Positions 1 to 7,181 of a stretch of DNA of 32,075 bases are shown here, piece after piece (positions within the stretch are counted from its first letter, which is position 1; the number at the start of each line of letters is the position of its first letter). A program made the translations under genes and the position numbers. The stretch comes from Acidimicrobiales bacterium. Lineage in GTDB: Bacteria > Actinomycetota > Acidimicrobiia > Acidimicrobiales > RAAP-2. The stretch is taken from assembly GCA_030039755.1 (NCBI GenBank), contig JASHUY010000167.1:1-32075 (forward strand), written 5' to 3'. The notes under the pieces were generated by a model that did not search any database, was not told where the DNA came from, and saw only the letters and a program-made list of their open reading frames with translations.

Positions 1-402
1 CTTCTCAAGTGGGGCGCAGCCGGGCTCTTCGTCGGGTGGTCGGCCTTCGCCACCGCCATCGCGGCGATCGTCGACTCGAAGACAGGCGGAGCCGCCGTCG
101 CCCTCGTCATCCTGTCCGTCGGGCTCGGGGTCGCCCTGCTGATACTGAGCGTCGAGTGGCTCTGGAGGGTCGAGGAGCGCGCGATGGCGAAGGGCGCCGA
201 GCGCGAGGAGCGCATCGCGGCGAAAGAGCGCGTCCTCGGCATCGGGGACAAGGACGCCGGACGTGTGCATTCGATGTCAAGAAGGAAACGGCCGCTGGCA
301 AGACGTCCGACCGGGACGTCGAGACTGGTCGGTCGGACGACGATCGACGCCTCTCATCGTCGGATCGCCGCACGAGGCTCATCGGTGCCGCCATCGACGT
401 GA
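1..402 (+). CDS. C-terminal part of an unknown membrane protein
   Basis: The frame is open from the first base of the window and ends at a TGA at 400-402; the true start lies outside. The visible 133 residues hold two hydrophobic segments, about residues 1-24 (LLKWGAAGLFVGWSAFATAI...) and 31-55 (AAVALVILSVGLGVALLILS...), followed by a highly charged helical stretch (about 56-90) and an Arg/Ser-rich tail. This suggests an integral membrane protein with a cytoplasmic basic tail. I do not recognise a family. It is separated from the next gene by 80 bp, and nothing links it to the flagellar cluster beyond proximity. Confidence 0.5.
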   Translation, partial: LLKWGAAGLFVGWSAFATAIAAIVDSKTGGAAVALVILSVGLGVALLILSVEWLWRVEERAMAKGAEREERIAAKERVLGIGDKDAGRVHSMSRRKRPLARRPTGTSRLVGRTTIDASHRRIAARGSSVPPST

Positions 403-435
403 GGCGGACCCCCGCCACGCGTGACGACACACGGT

Positions 436-450
436 CGGGGATCCTCCCCG
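436..450 (+). terminator. weak hairpin after the membrane protein gene
   Basis: A 6-bp stem (CGGGGA / TCCCCG) with a 3-nt loop lies 34 bp after the upstream stop codon. There is no T-tract, so termination is only a guess. Confidence 0.22.
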
Positions 451-482
451 TGCGTCGCCGGCAGACCTAGCCTGGCCTTGCA

Positions 483-1229
483 ATGCAGAGACCAACGGCA
501 ACGCGGAGGCCATCACCGAGGACTCCGGAGCAGCCGTCCAGGCCACGGGCGATCCACAGACGGCGGCGCACCCCTCGGGAGAGGGCGGTGCTCGTCGCGC
601 CGGCGGCTGCGTCGCTGCTGCTCGTCGCCCTGGCCGCGTTCGCCCTCTCGGGCGGTTTTTCCCACAACCCGAAGGGGGCTCGTCCACCGAAGGCCCACGT
701 CCCTTCCACGGTGTCCACCCCCTCGTCCCGATCGTCGACCGCGCCCTCCTCGTCCGTACCGGGGGCGGGGAGCAAGCGGGCGTCGACGACCTCCACGACC
801 ACATCGACGACCACGACCTCGACGACGACTACGACTTCCACGACTTCCACGACGGGTGCGCCCGGCGCGGCCGGAACGAGCACGTCGTCGCCCTCCTCCG
901 CGTCAGCTTCACCCGGCTCCGGAGTGGCGACCGTCTCGCCCTCGGAGGTGCTCGTCGAAGTGCTGAACGGCTTCGGCGGGAACGGAGCGGCGGAGGCTGC
1001 CGCCACCTCGCTGCACAGCCTGGGGTTCGCCATCAACGGGACGGGGAACGCGAGCAGCTTCGACTATGCCGACAACGTCATCCAGTACGCACCCGGCGGG
1101 CTCTCGGGCGCGTACACCCTCGAGGCGTACGTCACGGGCACCACCCAGATCGTCGAGAGCGACCAGGTGCCTGCCGGAGAGGTCGATCTCGTGCTCGGCT
1201 CGAGCTACGACGGCATCGCCGACGACTAG
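483..1229 (+). CDS. Membrane-anchored LytR C-terminal domain protein
   Basis: The 248-residue product has a basic Arg-rich cytoplasmic N-terminus (1-35), one membrane segment (about 36-57, VLVAPAAASLLLVALAAFAL), a long Ser/Thr/Pro linker (about 60-150) containing an almost pure Thr/Ser run, and a compact C-terminal domain (about 153-245) beginning VLVEVLNGFGGNGAAEAAA. That pattern (V-x-VLNG-x-G-x-x-G-x-A) is typical of LytR_C domains found on actinobacterial wall proteins. The likely topology is a single-pass anchor with the domain held out in the wall; the precise function of such proteins is not settled. No Shine-Dalgarno precedes the ATG at 483. A TAGCCT box at 469-474 could serve a leaderless transcript, so the start is uncertain. 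It is not obviously flagellar. Confidence 0.75.
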   Translation: MQRPTATRRPSPRTPEQPSRPRAIHRRRRTPRERAVLVAPAAASLLLVALAAFALSGGFSHNPKGARPPKAHVPSTVSTPSSRSSTAPSSSVPGAGSKRASTTSTTTSTTTTSTTTTTSTTSTTGAPGAAGTSTSSPSSASASPGSGVATVSPSEVLVEVLNGFGGNGAAEAAATSLHSLGFAINGTGNASSFDYADNVIQYAPGGLSGAYTLEAYVTGTTQIVESDQVPAGEVDLVLGSSYDGIADD

Positions 1230-1235
1230 CACAAG

Positions 1236-1255
1236 GGCCGGCCGTCGGGCCGGCC
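1236..1255 (+). terminator. GC-rich hairpin terminator candidate
   Basis: GGCCGGCC, a GTCG loop, then GGCCGGCC form a perfect 8-bp stem starting 7 bp after the LytR_C stop codon. There is no T-tract, which is common for hairpins at gene ends in GC-rich actinobacteria. Confidence 0.5.
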
Positions 1256-1294
1256 GGGGCTCGCCGAGACCGTGAGCCAGAAGGTTCTCGCAGG

Positions 1295-1591
1295 TTGGAG
1301 CTCGCTCAGAGAGCCTCCGCGCAGCGGCTCGCCCTCGAGCGACCCGCGGCCGAAGGACAGCTCGATGCCCGGCAAGCGGCCCGCACATCCGAGCGCCACG
1401 AGGTCGCAGCGGAGCTCTCCAGGCTGCTCGTTGCGTCCGGCCTGTCGAGGGAGGACTTCGCCGCGCGGCTCGGTGCGTCGGCTTCTCGGCGGTCAACCTA
1501 CCTGAGCGCGAAGGTGGTGCCGTCGGCCACCCTTCTCGTGAGGGCGAAGGCGATCGCTCGTCGAGCGGGGACGACCGCGAGAGGCTCGTAG
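1295..1591 (+). CDS. Small XRE-like helix-turn-helix protein, possibly decayed
   Basis: The reading frame from TTG at 1295 gives 98 residues. Residues about 42-90 (VAAELSRLLVASGLSREDFA, then ARLGASASRRSTYLSAK and VPSATLLVRAKAIAR) resemble actinobacterial XRE-family HTH proteins that usually read SRLSTYLSGKV-PSA. Here R replaces the L and A replaces the G, positions normally conserved in that loop. The first 40 residues are Ala/Arg-rich and look like nothing known. No good ribosome binding site is seen before the TTG, so the gene may be a truncated remnant or may start elsewhere. It lies just before the sigma factor gene and could regulate it, but that is only positional inference. Confidence 0.4.
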   Translation: MELAQRASAQRLALERPAAEGQLDARQAARTSERHEVAAELSRLLVASGLSREDFAARLGASASRRSTYLSAKVVPSATLLVRAKAIARRAGTTARGS

Positions 1592-1650
1592 CCGGGTACC
1601 CGCACATTTGCAGGCTCCCCCACATGCTCCATCAATAGAAACTACCTAGC

Positions 1651-1702
1651 GGGACAACTTGCGAACAACCCCTATAGGGATGTACCCTCTTTGCGGGAGG
1701 GG
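1651..1702 (+). promoter_or_regulatory. Upstream region of fliA with 10-bp palindrome and RBS
   Basis: CCCTATAGGG at 1670-1679 is a perfect 10-bp palindrome that includes a -10-like TATAGG (1673-1678). A weak GGGACA at 1651-1656 lies 16 bp upstream. A GGGAGGGG ribosome binding site (1695-1702) sits 6 nt before the ATG at 1709. No sigma-28-type box is seen here, so the sigma gene is probably read from a different class of promoter. The palindrome could be an operator. Confidence 0.35.
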
Positions 1703-1708
1703 ATGCCC

Positions 1709-2557
1709 ATGGACGCCGAGCAGGTATGTCCGCCGTCGGCGCGTAGCCGAACAGCCAGGGAGCGGCGCGCTCCTGGTCCAGGAAGAGTCGAGCGCGAGCA
1801 GGACGCGGATCTGGCTGCCCTGTGGAGCGCACTCAGGGCCGTCGGCGACGGGGACGCACGCAAGGACCTGATTGCCAGGTACTGGCCACTGGTCCGGTAC
1901 ACGACGAGGAAGTTGATGAAGTCGCTGTCGCCTCAGGCGTCCTTCGACGACCTGATGGGCTACGGGGCGGAGGGTCTCATCGAGGCCGTCGACCGGTTCG
2001 ACGCGACCCGTGGAGTGCGCTTCGAGACGTATGCCTCGCACAAGATCCGCAGTGCTGTCCTGGACGGCATCCGGTCCGAAGACTGGGCGTACCGCAGTGT
2101 CCGCCACAGGGAGCGAGAAATGCGCGAAGTACGCTCCCGCCTGTGGGGCATGCACGGCCGGCCCCCCACGGAGAGCGAGGAGGCGGAAGCCCTCGGTATG
2201 CCGCTCGACTCCCTTCGTACCGTGAAGCAAGCGATCGCAAGGGCCGAAGTCGCTTCCCTCGATGTCGACCACTTCGAGGAAGTCCGGGCCGCCGGCGCCC
2301 AGTTCGACGACGAGCCGCTTCGGACCTGCCTCGAGGCGGAGCGCCGGGCGCAACTCCACAGGGCGGTGGCCAATCTCTCCCCCAGAGAGCGCGCGGTGGT
2401 CAACATGAGCTTCGACGACGGGCTGACGCTCGCCCAGATCGGCGATCGCTTGAACGTGACCGAGAGCCGGGCGTGCCAGATCCGGATGGCGGCCATCCGG
2501 CGGCTGAGAGACATGCTCCCTTCCCTCTCCGAGGAACAGGTGGGGGCAGGCGTCTGA
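1709..2557 (+). CDS. fliA: Flagellar RNA polymerase sigma factor FliA (sigma-28/SigD/WhiG type)
   Basis: This 282-residue sigma-70-family protein directs RNA polymerase to late flagellar promoters. Region 2 covers about residues 50-125 and includes SFDDLMGYGAEGLIEAVDRF and the -10-reading stretch FETYASHKIRSAVLDGIRS followed by EDWAYRSVR, the FliA/WhiG signature (canonical F-x-x-YA-x-x-RIRGAILDELRSxDWxPRxVR). Region 3 follows, and region 4 (about 225-270, LSPRERAVVNMSFDDGLTL plus an HTH ending AIRRLRDML) reads the -35. ATG at 1709 is preferred over upstream TTG 1691 and ATG 1703 because GGGAGGGG lies 6 nt before it. The first about 35 residues are an extra unstructured tail. Six matching promoter sites in the window are its likely targets. 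No FlgM-like anti-sigma gene is seen nearby. Confidence 0.93.
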   Translation: MDAEQVCPPSARSRTARERRAPGPGRVEREQDADLAALWSALRAVGDGDARKDLIARYWPLVRYTTRKLMKSLSPQASFDDLMGYGAEGLIEAVDRFDATRGVRFETYASHKIRSAVLDGIRSEDWAYRSVRHREREMREVRSRLWGMHGRPPTESEEAEALGMPLDSLRTVKQAIARAEVASLDVDHFEEVRAAGAQFDDEPLRTCLEAERRAQLHRAVANLSPRERAVVNMSFDDGLTLAQIGDRLNVTESRACQIRMAAIRRLRDMLPSLSEEQVGAGV

Positions 2558-2565
2558 GCCGCTCC

Positions 2566-2596
2566 TCCGGCGAACGGGTCGAAATTCGGGGCCGGA
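2566..2596 (+). terminator. Possible terminator after fliA
   Basis: TCCGGC (2566-2571) pairs with GCCGGA (2591-2596) around a 19-nt loop that contains a small CGAA/TTCG inner stem. It lies between the fliA stop and the flbD promoter. No T-tract follows. Confidence 0.25.
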
Positions 2597-2598
2597 AG

Positions 2599-2626
2599 TC
2601 AAGTTTGCAGCGCTCGCCGCCGATAC
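2599..2626 (+). promoter_or_regulatory. Sigma-28-type promoter for flbD-motA-motB-fliL
   Basis: TCAA at 2599-2602, 16 nt, then GCCGATAC at 2619-2626. It matches the SigD/FliA consensus TAAA-N14-16-GCCGAT with one mismatch in the -35 and has the same spacing as the fliC and flgB promoters here. A start site near 2633 would give a leader of about 45 nt before flbD. Confidence 0.65.
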
Positions 2627-2678
2627 ACCCCGTAGGCCGCGGGCACGGACGCCCACGCGGGGACCGAAGGGATCACGG

Positions 2679-3002
2679 ATGATAGTCCTCACGAATTTGC
2701 GGGGCGAGAAGGAAGCGATCAACGACGAACTGATCGAACGGATCGAGGCCGGGCCGCAACAGGCGATGGTCCACCTCACCTCCGGCGTCAACTACATCTT
2801 CAGGGAGTCCGTCGCCGAGATCATCCGACTCTGCCAGCTCAACCAGGCAGAGGTCCACGTGATCGCCCGTCACCTCTACAACCAGACGCGTCACGTGAAC
2901 ACCGGCGCCGACCCCGGGTGGCCAAGTCCGAGGCCGGACGGAGACCTGCTGCCGTTCGGGAGGAGGCCGGGCGCCTCCGGGCACGCGACCCCGCCGGGGT
3001 AG
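2679..3002 (+). CDS. flbD: Flagellar protein FlbD with C-terminal extension
   Basis: Residues 1-65 (MIVLTNLRGEKEAINDELIE, then HLTSGVNYIFRESVAEII) match the short FlbD family found beside motA in Gram-positive and spirochaete flagellar operons (typical pattern MIxLTRLNGxxxxxNxxLIExIE...TxGxxYxVxES). Family members are usually about 60-75 residues and their role is poorly defined; most are encoded next to the stator genes. This copy runs to 107 residues, with an extra Pro/Gly/Arg-rich tail (about 75-107) that looks disordered. It is the first gene of a tight run with motA, motB and fliL and follows a sigma-28 promoter. Confidence 0.88.
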   Translation: MIVLTNLRGEKEAINDELIERIEAGPQQAMVHLTSGVNYIFRESVAEIIRLCQLNQAEVHVIARHLYNQTRHVNTGADPGWPSPRPDGDLLPFGRRPGASGHATPPG

Positions 3003-3074
3003 TCCCGTGCCCGCGCGCCCTCACATCCACGGCGACGCCGTGCCGTCGGTCCGGTGTGCCCAAGGCGGCCGGTC

Positions 3075-3872
3075 ATGAAGGACCGCCTGACCCCGATCTT
3101 CATCGTCGGGGCCTTCGTCTGCGTCGTGGTCGCGATGATGATGGACGGAGGCAACCCCGCGGTACTGATCAAGCCCTCCTCCATGGTGCTCGTCCTCGGC
3201 GGCACCCTCTGCGCGTCGATCGCCGGCCTCGTCCGCTCGGACATGAAGAACCTCCGCTCGATCGCCAAGAGCGCGTTGGGAAGCCATGTCCCCGAGCTCG
3301 ACACATCGATCAAGGTGGTCGTCGAGCTGGCACGGATCTCCAAGAGCCAAGCCGAAGGGGGACTCCTCGCGGCTGACAGGTACGCCCAGACCATCGACGA
3401 CCCCTTTCTCCGGCTCGGCGTCAGCCTGGTCGTCGACGGCGTCAATTCCGAAGAGATCAGGGAGACCCTCGAGTCGGAGATCTCGGCCATGGAGGAGCGT
3501 CACAAGCGGGGCATCAAGTTCTTCACCGACATGGGCGGCTTCTCTCCCACGCTCGGGATACTCGGCACGGTCATCGGTCTCATCGTCGTGCTGAAGGACC
3601 TGACCTCTCCCGGGGCGCTGGGACCGGGGATCGCCTCGGCGTTCACCGCGACGCTGTGGGGTGTGCTCATGGCGAACCTCGTGTGGCTACCGATCGCCAA
3701 CAAGCTTCAGCGGGTGAGCGCGGCAGAGGTACAGGTGAAGGAGATGCAGACCGAAGGGTTGCTCGCCATCCAAGCCGGCGCGACCAGCCGGATGGTCGAG
3801 TTCAGGATGCAGACGTTTCTCCCCGCCGGCGCCCGCGACCAGGTGGCCGAGACGGCGATGGAAGCGGCATGA
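3075..3872 (+). CDS. motA: Flagellar motor stator protein MotA
   Basis: The 265-residue MotA forms, with MotB, the ion-conducting stator that drives the rotor through FliG. Four membrane segments are visible: about 8-23, 36-52, 155-174 (SPTLGILGTVIGLIVVL) and 192-209. Pro158 and Pro206 sit where the functionally important prolines of segments 3 and 4 are expected. The large cytoplasmic loop (55-150) includes RLGVSLVVDGVNSEEIRETL, the charged region that contacts FliG. ATG at 3075 was chosen over GTG 3054 because it places the first membrane helix in the usual position. The last codons overlap the motB start by 4 nt. Ion specificity cannot be decided by reading alone. Confidence 0.95.
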   Translation: MKDRLTPIFIVGAFVCVVVAMMMDGGNPAVLIKPSSMVLVLGGTLCASIAGLVRSDMKNLRSIAKSALGSHVPELDTSIKVVVELARISKSQAEGGLLAADRYAQTIDDPFLRLGVSLVVDGVNSEEIRETLESEISAMEERHKRGIKFFTDMGGFSPTLGILGTVIGLIVVLKDLTSPGALGPGIASAFTATLWGVLMANLVWLPIANKLQRVSAAEVQVKEMQTEGLLAIQAGATSRMVEFRMQTFLPAGARDQVAETAMEAA

Positions 3873-4741
3873 GCGCCCGGAGAGGGAGAAGGTCGGGTCG
3901 TGGCGCCCACGACTCCGGCGCGCACGACGCCTCGGGAATGGGGAGGTGGCTCCTCACCTATTCGGACATGATCACGCTGCTCCTCGCCCTTTTCATCATC
4001 CTCTTCGCCATCTCCGTCATAAACGGCAAGAAGTTCGAGGCCTTCAAGATGGGGCTCACCCAGTCGTTCTCGAACACGGTCGTGCACCGCAACTACTCGG
4101 ACTCGATCATCGAGCAGCTGAACAGCCCCATCAAGACGATCGCGCCGCGTACAGCCCAGGAGGAACAGAGCTCCGCGGCCTCGCAGAGCCAGCCGACGAG
4201 CTCCGCCGCGGCGCAATCGACGTCAGGGGTCGCGGTGACATTGGTCAAGTTGGAGCAAATCGCCCAAGACCTCGAAAGGGCACTGGCGCAAGCCGGCCTC
4301 TCTCAGTACACGAGCGTCGCCGTCGCGACCCAGGGAGTAGTCGTGCGGATGTTCGCTGACAAGGCCTACTTCGCAACGGACAACGCGACACTCCAGCCGA
4401 TCGGCGACAGGGTCATCGACGTCATCGCCGGCGTTCTCGCCCCCCTCCCGAACCATGTCGAGGTCCAGGGCTACACTGACGACGAACCCATCTACGGTGG
4501 TCCCTACGTGTCGAACTGGGAGCTGTCCGCGGCTCGAGCGGCATCCGCCGTGGTCCGCCTCATCGCACACGACCACCTGACACCCAACCGCATCTCAGCG
4601 GAGGGGTTCGGGACAACCCACCCGATCGCCTCCAACACGACGCCGGCCGGTCGCGCGGAGAACCGCCGCGTCGACATCGTCGTCCTCACAACAAACGTGC
4701 CGGCTCCCGGGACGACAAGCACAGGATCGAGCGAGCGATGA
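3869..4741 (+). CDS. motB: Flagellar motor stator protein MotB
   Basis: The 290-residue protein anchors the stator to peptidoglycan and carries the ion-binding aspartate. One membrane helix (about 29-50, LLTYSDMITLLLALFIILFA) holds Asp33, the counterpart of E. coli Asp32. A plug/linker rich in Ser, Gln and Ala (about 55-120) leads to an OmpA-like peptidoglycan-binding domain (about 145-273) with VEVQGYTDDEP, the SNWELSAARA-type helix, ISAEGFGTTHPIASN and GRAENRRVDIVV. A short Thr/Ser/Pro tail ends it. ATG at 3869 overlaps the motA stop (ATGA), and its own stop overlaps fliL, indicating translational coupling. Confidence 0.95.
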   Translation: MSARRGRRSGRGAHDSGAHDASGMGRWLLTYSDMITLLLALFIILFAISVINGKKFEAFKMGLTQSFSNTVVHRNYSDSIIEQLNSPIKTIAPRTAQEEQSSAASQSQPTSSAAAQSTSGVAVTLVKLEQIAQDLERALAQAGLSQYTSVAVATQGVVVRMFADKAYFATDNATLQPIGDRVIDVIAGVLAPLPNHVEVQGYTDDEPIYGGPYVSNWELSAARAASAVVRLIAHDHLTPNRISAEGFGTTHPIASNTTPAGRAENRRVDIVVLTTNVPAPGTTSTGSSER

Positions 4742-5232
4742 GCTCCCCGCGGGCACGGAAGGTCGAGGCCGGGGCCACCGCCGGCAAGCAGTCACCTCCC
4801 AAGTCCAAGAAGAAGAAGCTCGCGACGGTGACGGTCGCGCTCCTCGTGATCTTGGCGGCAGGGGGATTCGTCGCGAAGTCCAAGCTCGTCCGTCCCCACT
4901 ATCCCGCCGGTGACCCCCCACCTCCGGGGAAGGTCTTCAACCTCGGCACCCTGACCGTGAACACCTCGGACGGTCACCTCGCCCAGGTTGGGATCGACCT
5001 CCAGCTCACGAAGCCCGCCGACGTGAAGCAGGTCGAATCCGACGTGCCCGAGATGGACAACGCCGCCATCGAGAGCATCACCTCGTGGAGCTACAGCCAG
5101 CTCCTCGGCCTTTCCGCAAAGACCCAGCTCCAGAGTCAACTTCTCTCGGGGTTCCAGAAGATCCTCGGCACGGTGGACGGCTCCGCCGAACAGGTAAGCG
5201 CCGTCTACTTCACCTCCTTCCTGCTCCAGTAG
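4738..5232 (+). CDS. fliL: Flagellar basal body-associated protein FliL
   Basis: FliL surrounds and supports the stator units. The 164-residue protein has a basic cytoplasmic N-terminus with a KSKKKK cluster (about 22-27), one membrane helix (about 28-46, LATVTVALLVILAAGGFVA), and an extracytoplasmic domain with the FliL pattern VFNLGTLTVNTSDGHLAQVG followed by a long helix (AAIESITSWSYSQLLGLSAK) and a final strand (AVYFTSFLLQ). The ATG overlaps the motB stop by 4 nt. It is the last gene of the flbD-motA-motB-fliL run; a hairpin and a new promoter follow at once. Confidence 0.92.
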   Translation: MSSPRARKVEAGATAGKQSPPKSKKKKLATVTVALLVILAAGGFVAKSKLVRPHYPAGDPPPPGKVFNLGTLTVNTSDGHLAQVGIDLQLTKPADVKQVESDVPEMDNAAIESITSWSYSQLLGLSAKTQLQSQLLSGFQKILGTVDGSAEQVSAVYFTSFLLQ

Positions 5233-5261
5233 GGGTGGACGCCGCCGTTCGGCCGCCCTAC
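5229..5261 (+). terminator. Hairpin at the fliL stop codon, overlapping the next promoter
   Basis: GTAGGG (5229-5234, containing the stop codon) pairs with CCCTAC (5256-5261), with a smaller GCCG/CGGC stem inside. The right arm covers the first bases of the flgN -35 element, so an end of transcription and a new promoter are packed into about 35 bp. Confidence 0.35.
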
Positions 5262-5286
5262 AGGTGACTGGTCCCGGTGCCGATGG
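5259..5286 (+). promoter_or_regulatory. Sigma-28-type promoter for flgN-flgK-flgL-fliW-csrA
   Basis: TACA at 5259-5262, 16 nt, then GCCGATGG at 5279-5286. The flanking bases (CTACAGG) resemble CTAAAGG at the fliC and flgB promoters. The expected start of transcription is at or next to GTG 5294, giving a leaderless or nearly leaderless flgN message. Confidence 0.6.
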
Positions 5287-5293
5287 AGAGGGC

Positions 5294-5797
5294 GTGAAGG
5301 TGACAGGAGCCGCCGCCCTGCAGTTCCTCCAGGCGTGCCTGGAGGAGGAGATCGACGCCCTGCAGGAAGCCATGTTCCGGCTCGAGGTCCAGCAGGCGGT
5401 CCTCACCACGGGGCGCCACCGGTGGCTGGGCGGGACCACCTCCGACGTCGAAGGAGCCTTGAGGAAGGTCCGCAGCGCAGAGGCGGCCCTGCGCGAGGCG
5501 CTCAGCTCGGCGGCGGTCGCCATCGGGCTCTCGCCGGAGGCGACGCTTCGCGAGGTCGCCGAAGCGGCCCCGGAGCCCTGGGGATTCGTCTTTGCGAGCG
5601 ACCGCGAGAACGTGCTGTCGGTCGTCGCCCACCTCTCCGAGATCCGCCGGACCAACCACAAGCTCCTGGCCCAGGGGCTCGCGTCGACCTCTGCCGCGAT
5701 AGAGGCCCTCGGCGCCGAGCCGCAGCTCGGCTACGACGCGACGGGGACGCGCCGATCCTCCTCGGGCAGTCTGGGTCTCCTGAACGCAAGGGCGTGA
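5294..5797 (+). CDS. flgN: Flagellar export chaperone FlgN
   Basis: FlgN is a small helical cytoplasmic chaperone that keeps the hook-filament junction proteins FlgK and FlgL unfolded and delivers them to the export gate. The 167-residue product is almost all helix with few aromatics and shows the FlgN layout: an N-terminal helix ALQFLQACLEEEIDALQEAM, a Leu/Ala-rich middle, and a C-terminal helix with RRTNHKLLAQGLASTSAAIE, like the N-x-x-L end of the family. Sequence conservation is low, so the call leans on position directly before flgK and flgL. GTG 5294 lies 7 nt after a sigma-28 -10 box. GTG 5264 falls inside that promoter and GTG 5300 is an alternative. Confidence 0.75.
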   Translation: MKVTGAAALQFLQACLEEEIDALQEAMFRLEVQQAVLTTGRHRWLGGTTSDVEGALRKVRSAEAALREALSSAAVAIGLSPEATLREVAEAAPEPWGFVFASDRENVLSVVAHLSEIRRTNHKLLAQGLASTSAAIEALGAEPQLGYDATGTRRSSSGSLGLLNARA

Positions 5798-5801
5798 GCG
5801 G

Positions 5802-7181
5802 TTGACACAGGCACTCAACATCGCCGCGAGCTCGCTCGACGCAGCGACCATCGCGATGGACACGGTCGCAGAGAACGTCGCGAACGCCGAGACGCCGGGG
5901 TATGTCGCCGAGTCCGCAGACATGGAGGCGCTCCCGGCCGGCACCAACGGGATCGGGTCGGGCGTCGAGACCTCGGTGTCCCAGAACGTCGACACGATGC
6001 TCGAGACGAGCAACTGGCAGGCCCAGGGCCAACTCTCGAGCCTCGCCGCGCTCCAGCAGGTCCTCTCGTCGGTCGTGGGCCTCTTCCCGCTCGGCTCGGC
6101 AGGAACATCCTCGTCCACAACGACATCGGAGACGGGGATCGCAGGCGAACTGGCGACGTTCTGGAACAGCTGGGACATGATCGCCCAGGACCCGTCGTCC
6201 AGCGCCGCACGAGTCCAGACGGTCGACGACGCGCAGGCGATCGCCGTGTCCCTCAACCAGGCCGCCACCCAACTCGCCCAGTTCGGCGTCAACACCAACG
6301 ACGAGCTGAGCAACCAGCTCTCCGAGGTGAACAGCCTCCTCCAACAGGTTGCGGAGCTCAACGGGTCGATCACCCAGACGGCGAACCCGCAGAGCGCCAA
6401 CCAGCTCGAGGACCAACTTCGCCAGGTGCTCGGCACACTGGCCCAGCTCGCGGGCGCGCAGGTGCGCATGCAGGAGGACGGCACGGCGACGGTCATCTTG
6501 GGCGGGGTCACGGTCGTCCAGGCCACGACGGCGAACACGCTCGAGCTCGAGAGCTCCGGGACACCGCCGCAGACCGGCATCGTTCTCGCGACAGCTCCGG
6601 GCGTCGACGTGCCCCTGGCAGGCGGGTCGGTGTCCGGGCTGCTCTCCGCGCTCAACGTCTACCTGCCGCAGTACCAGAGCGAGCTCGACGAGCTGGCCAC
6701 ATCCATCGAGACAGCGGTCGACTCGCAGCTCGCTGAGGGCTATACGGCGACAGGCGCCTCCGGCGCCACACACCCGCTCTTCACGGGCTCCGGGGCCGCG
6801 GGCATCTCGGTGTCCGAGACACTCGTCGCCCATCCGACACTGCTCGCCGCCTCGACAACCTCGACACCTGCCGCCGCCAAGAACAACGGGGCCAATGCGC
6901 AGGCGATGGCAGAGCTGGCGACACTCGCGACGGGCCCCGACTCCTTGTACCGCACCCTGGTGCAGAACATCGGCACCGACACCCAGAGCACCGACAGCCA
7001 GCTCTCGGCGGCAACAGCCGTCGCCACGCAGTCGCAGGCCGCGTTGCAGTCAGTGACCGGCGTCGACGTCACAACGGAGCTGACCAAGCTCCTCTCCTAC
7101 GAGCAGATGTACCAGGCGTCGGCGAAGCTGCTGGCCATCGCGGACACAGCGATCTCGTCTCTGCTCGAGGCGGTCTCGTGA
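5802..7181 (+). CDS. flgK: Flagellar hook-associated protein 1 FlgK
   Basis: FlgK (459 residues) forms the first junction ring between hook and filament. The N-terminus has the rod/hook-family motif LNIAASSLDAATIAMDTVAE-NVANAETPGY (about 5-34; usually NxANxxTPGY), and the C-terminus ends with the FlgK signature VDVTTELTKLLSYEQMYQAS (about 425-444) followed by AKLLAIADTAISSLLE. The middle is Gln/Ser/Thr-rich and more variable. It starts with TTG at 5802, 4 nt after the flgN stop, and its stop overlaps the flgL GTG. No signal peptide is present, as expected for type III export. Confidence 0.93.
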   Translation: MTQALNIAASSLDAATIAMDTVAENVANAETPGYVAESADMEALPAGTNGIGSGVETSVSQNVDTMLETSNWQAQGQLSSLAALQQVLSSVVGLFPLGSAGTSSSTTTSETGIAGELATFWNSWDMIAQDPSSSAARVQTVDDAQAIAVSLNQAATQLAQFGVNTNDELSNQLSEVNSLLQQVAELNGSITQTANPQSANQLEDQLRQVLGTLAQLAGAQVRMQEDGTATVILGGVTVVQATTANTLELESSGTPPQTGIVLATAPGVDVPLAGGSVSGLLSALNVYLPQYQSELDELATSIETAVDSQLAEGYTATGASGATHPLFTGSGAAGISVSETLVAHPTLLAASTTSTPAAAKNNGANAQAMAELATLATGPDSLYRTLVQNIGTDTQSTDSQLSAATAVATQSQAALQSVTGVDVTTELTKLLSYEQMYQASAKLLAIADTAISSLLEAVS

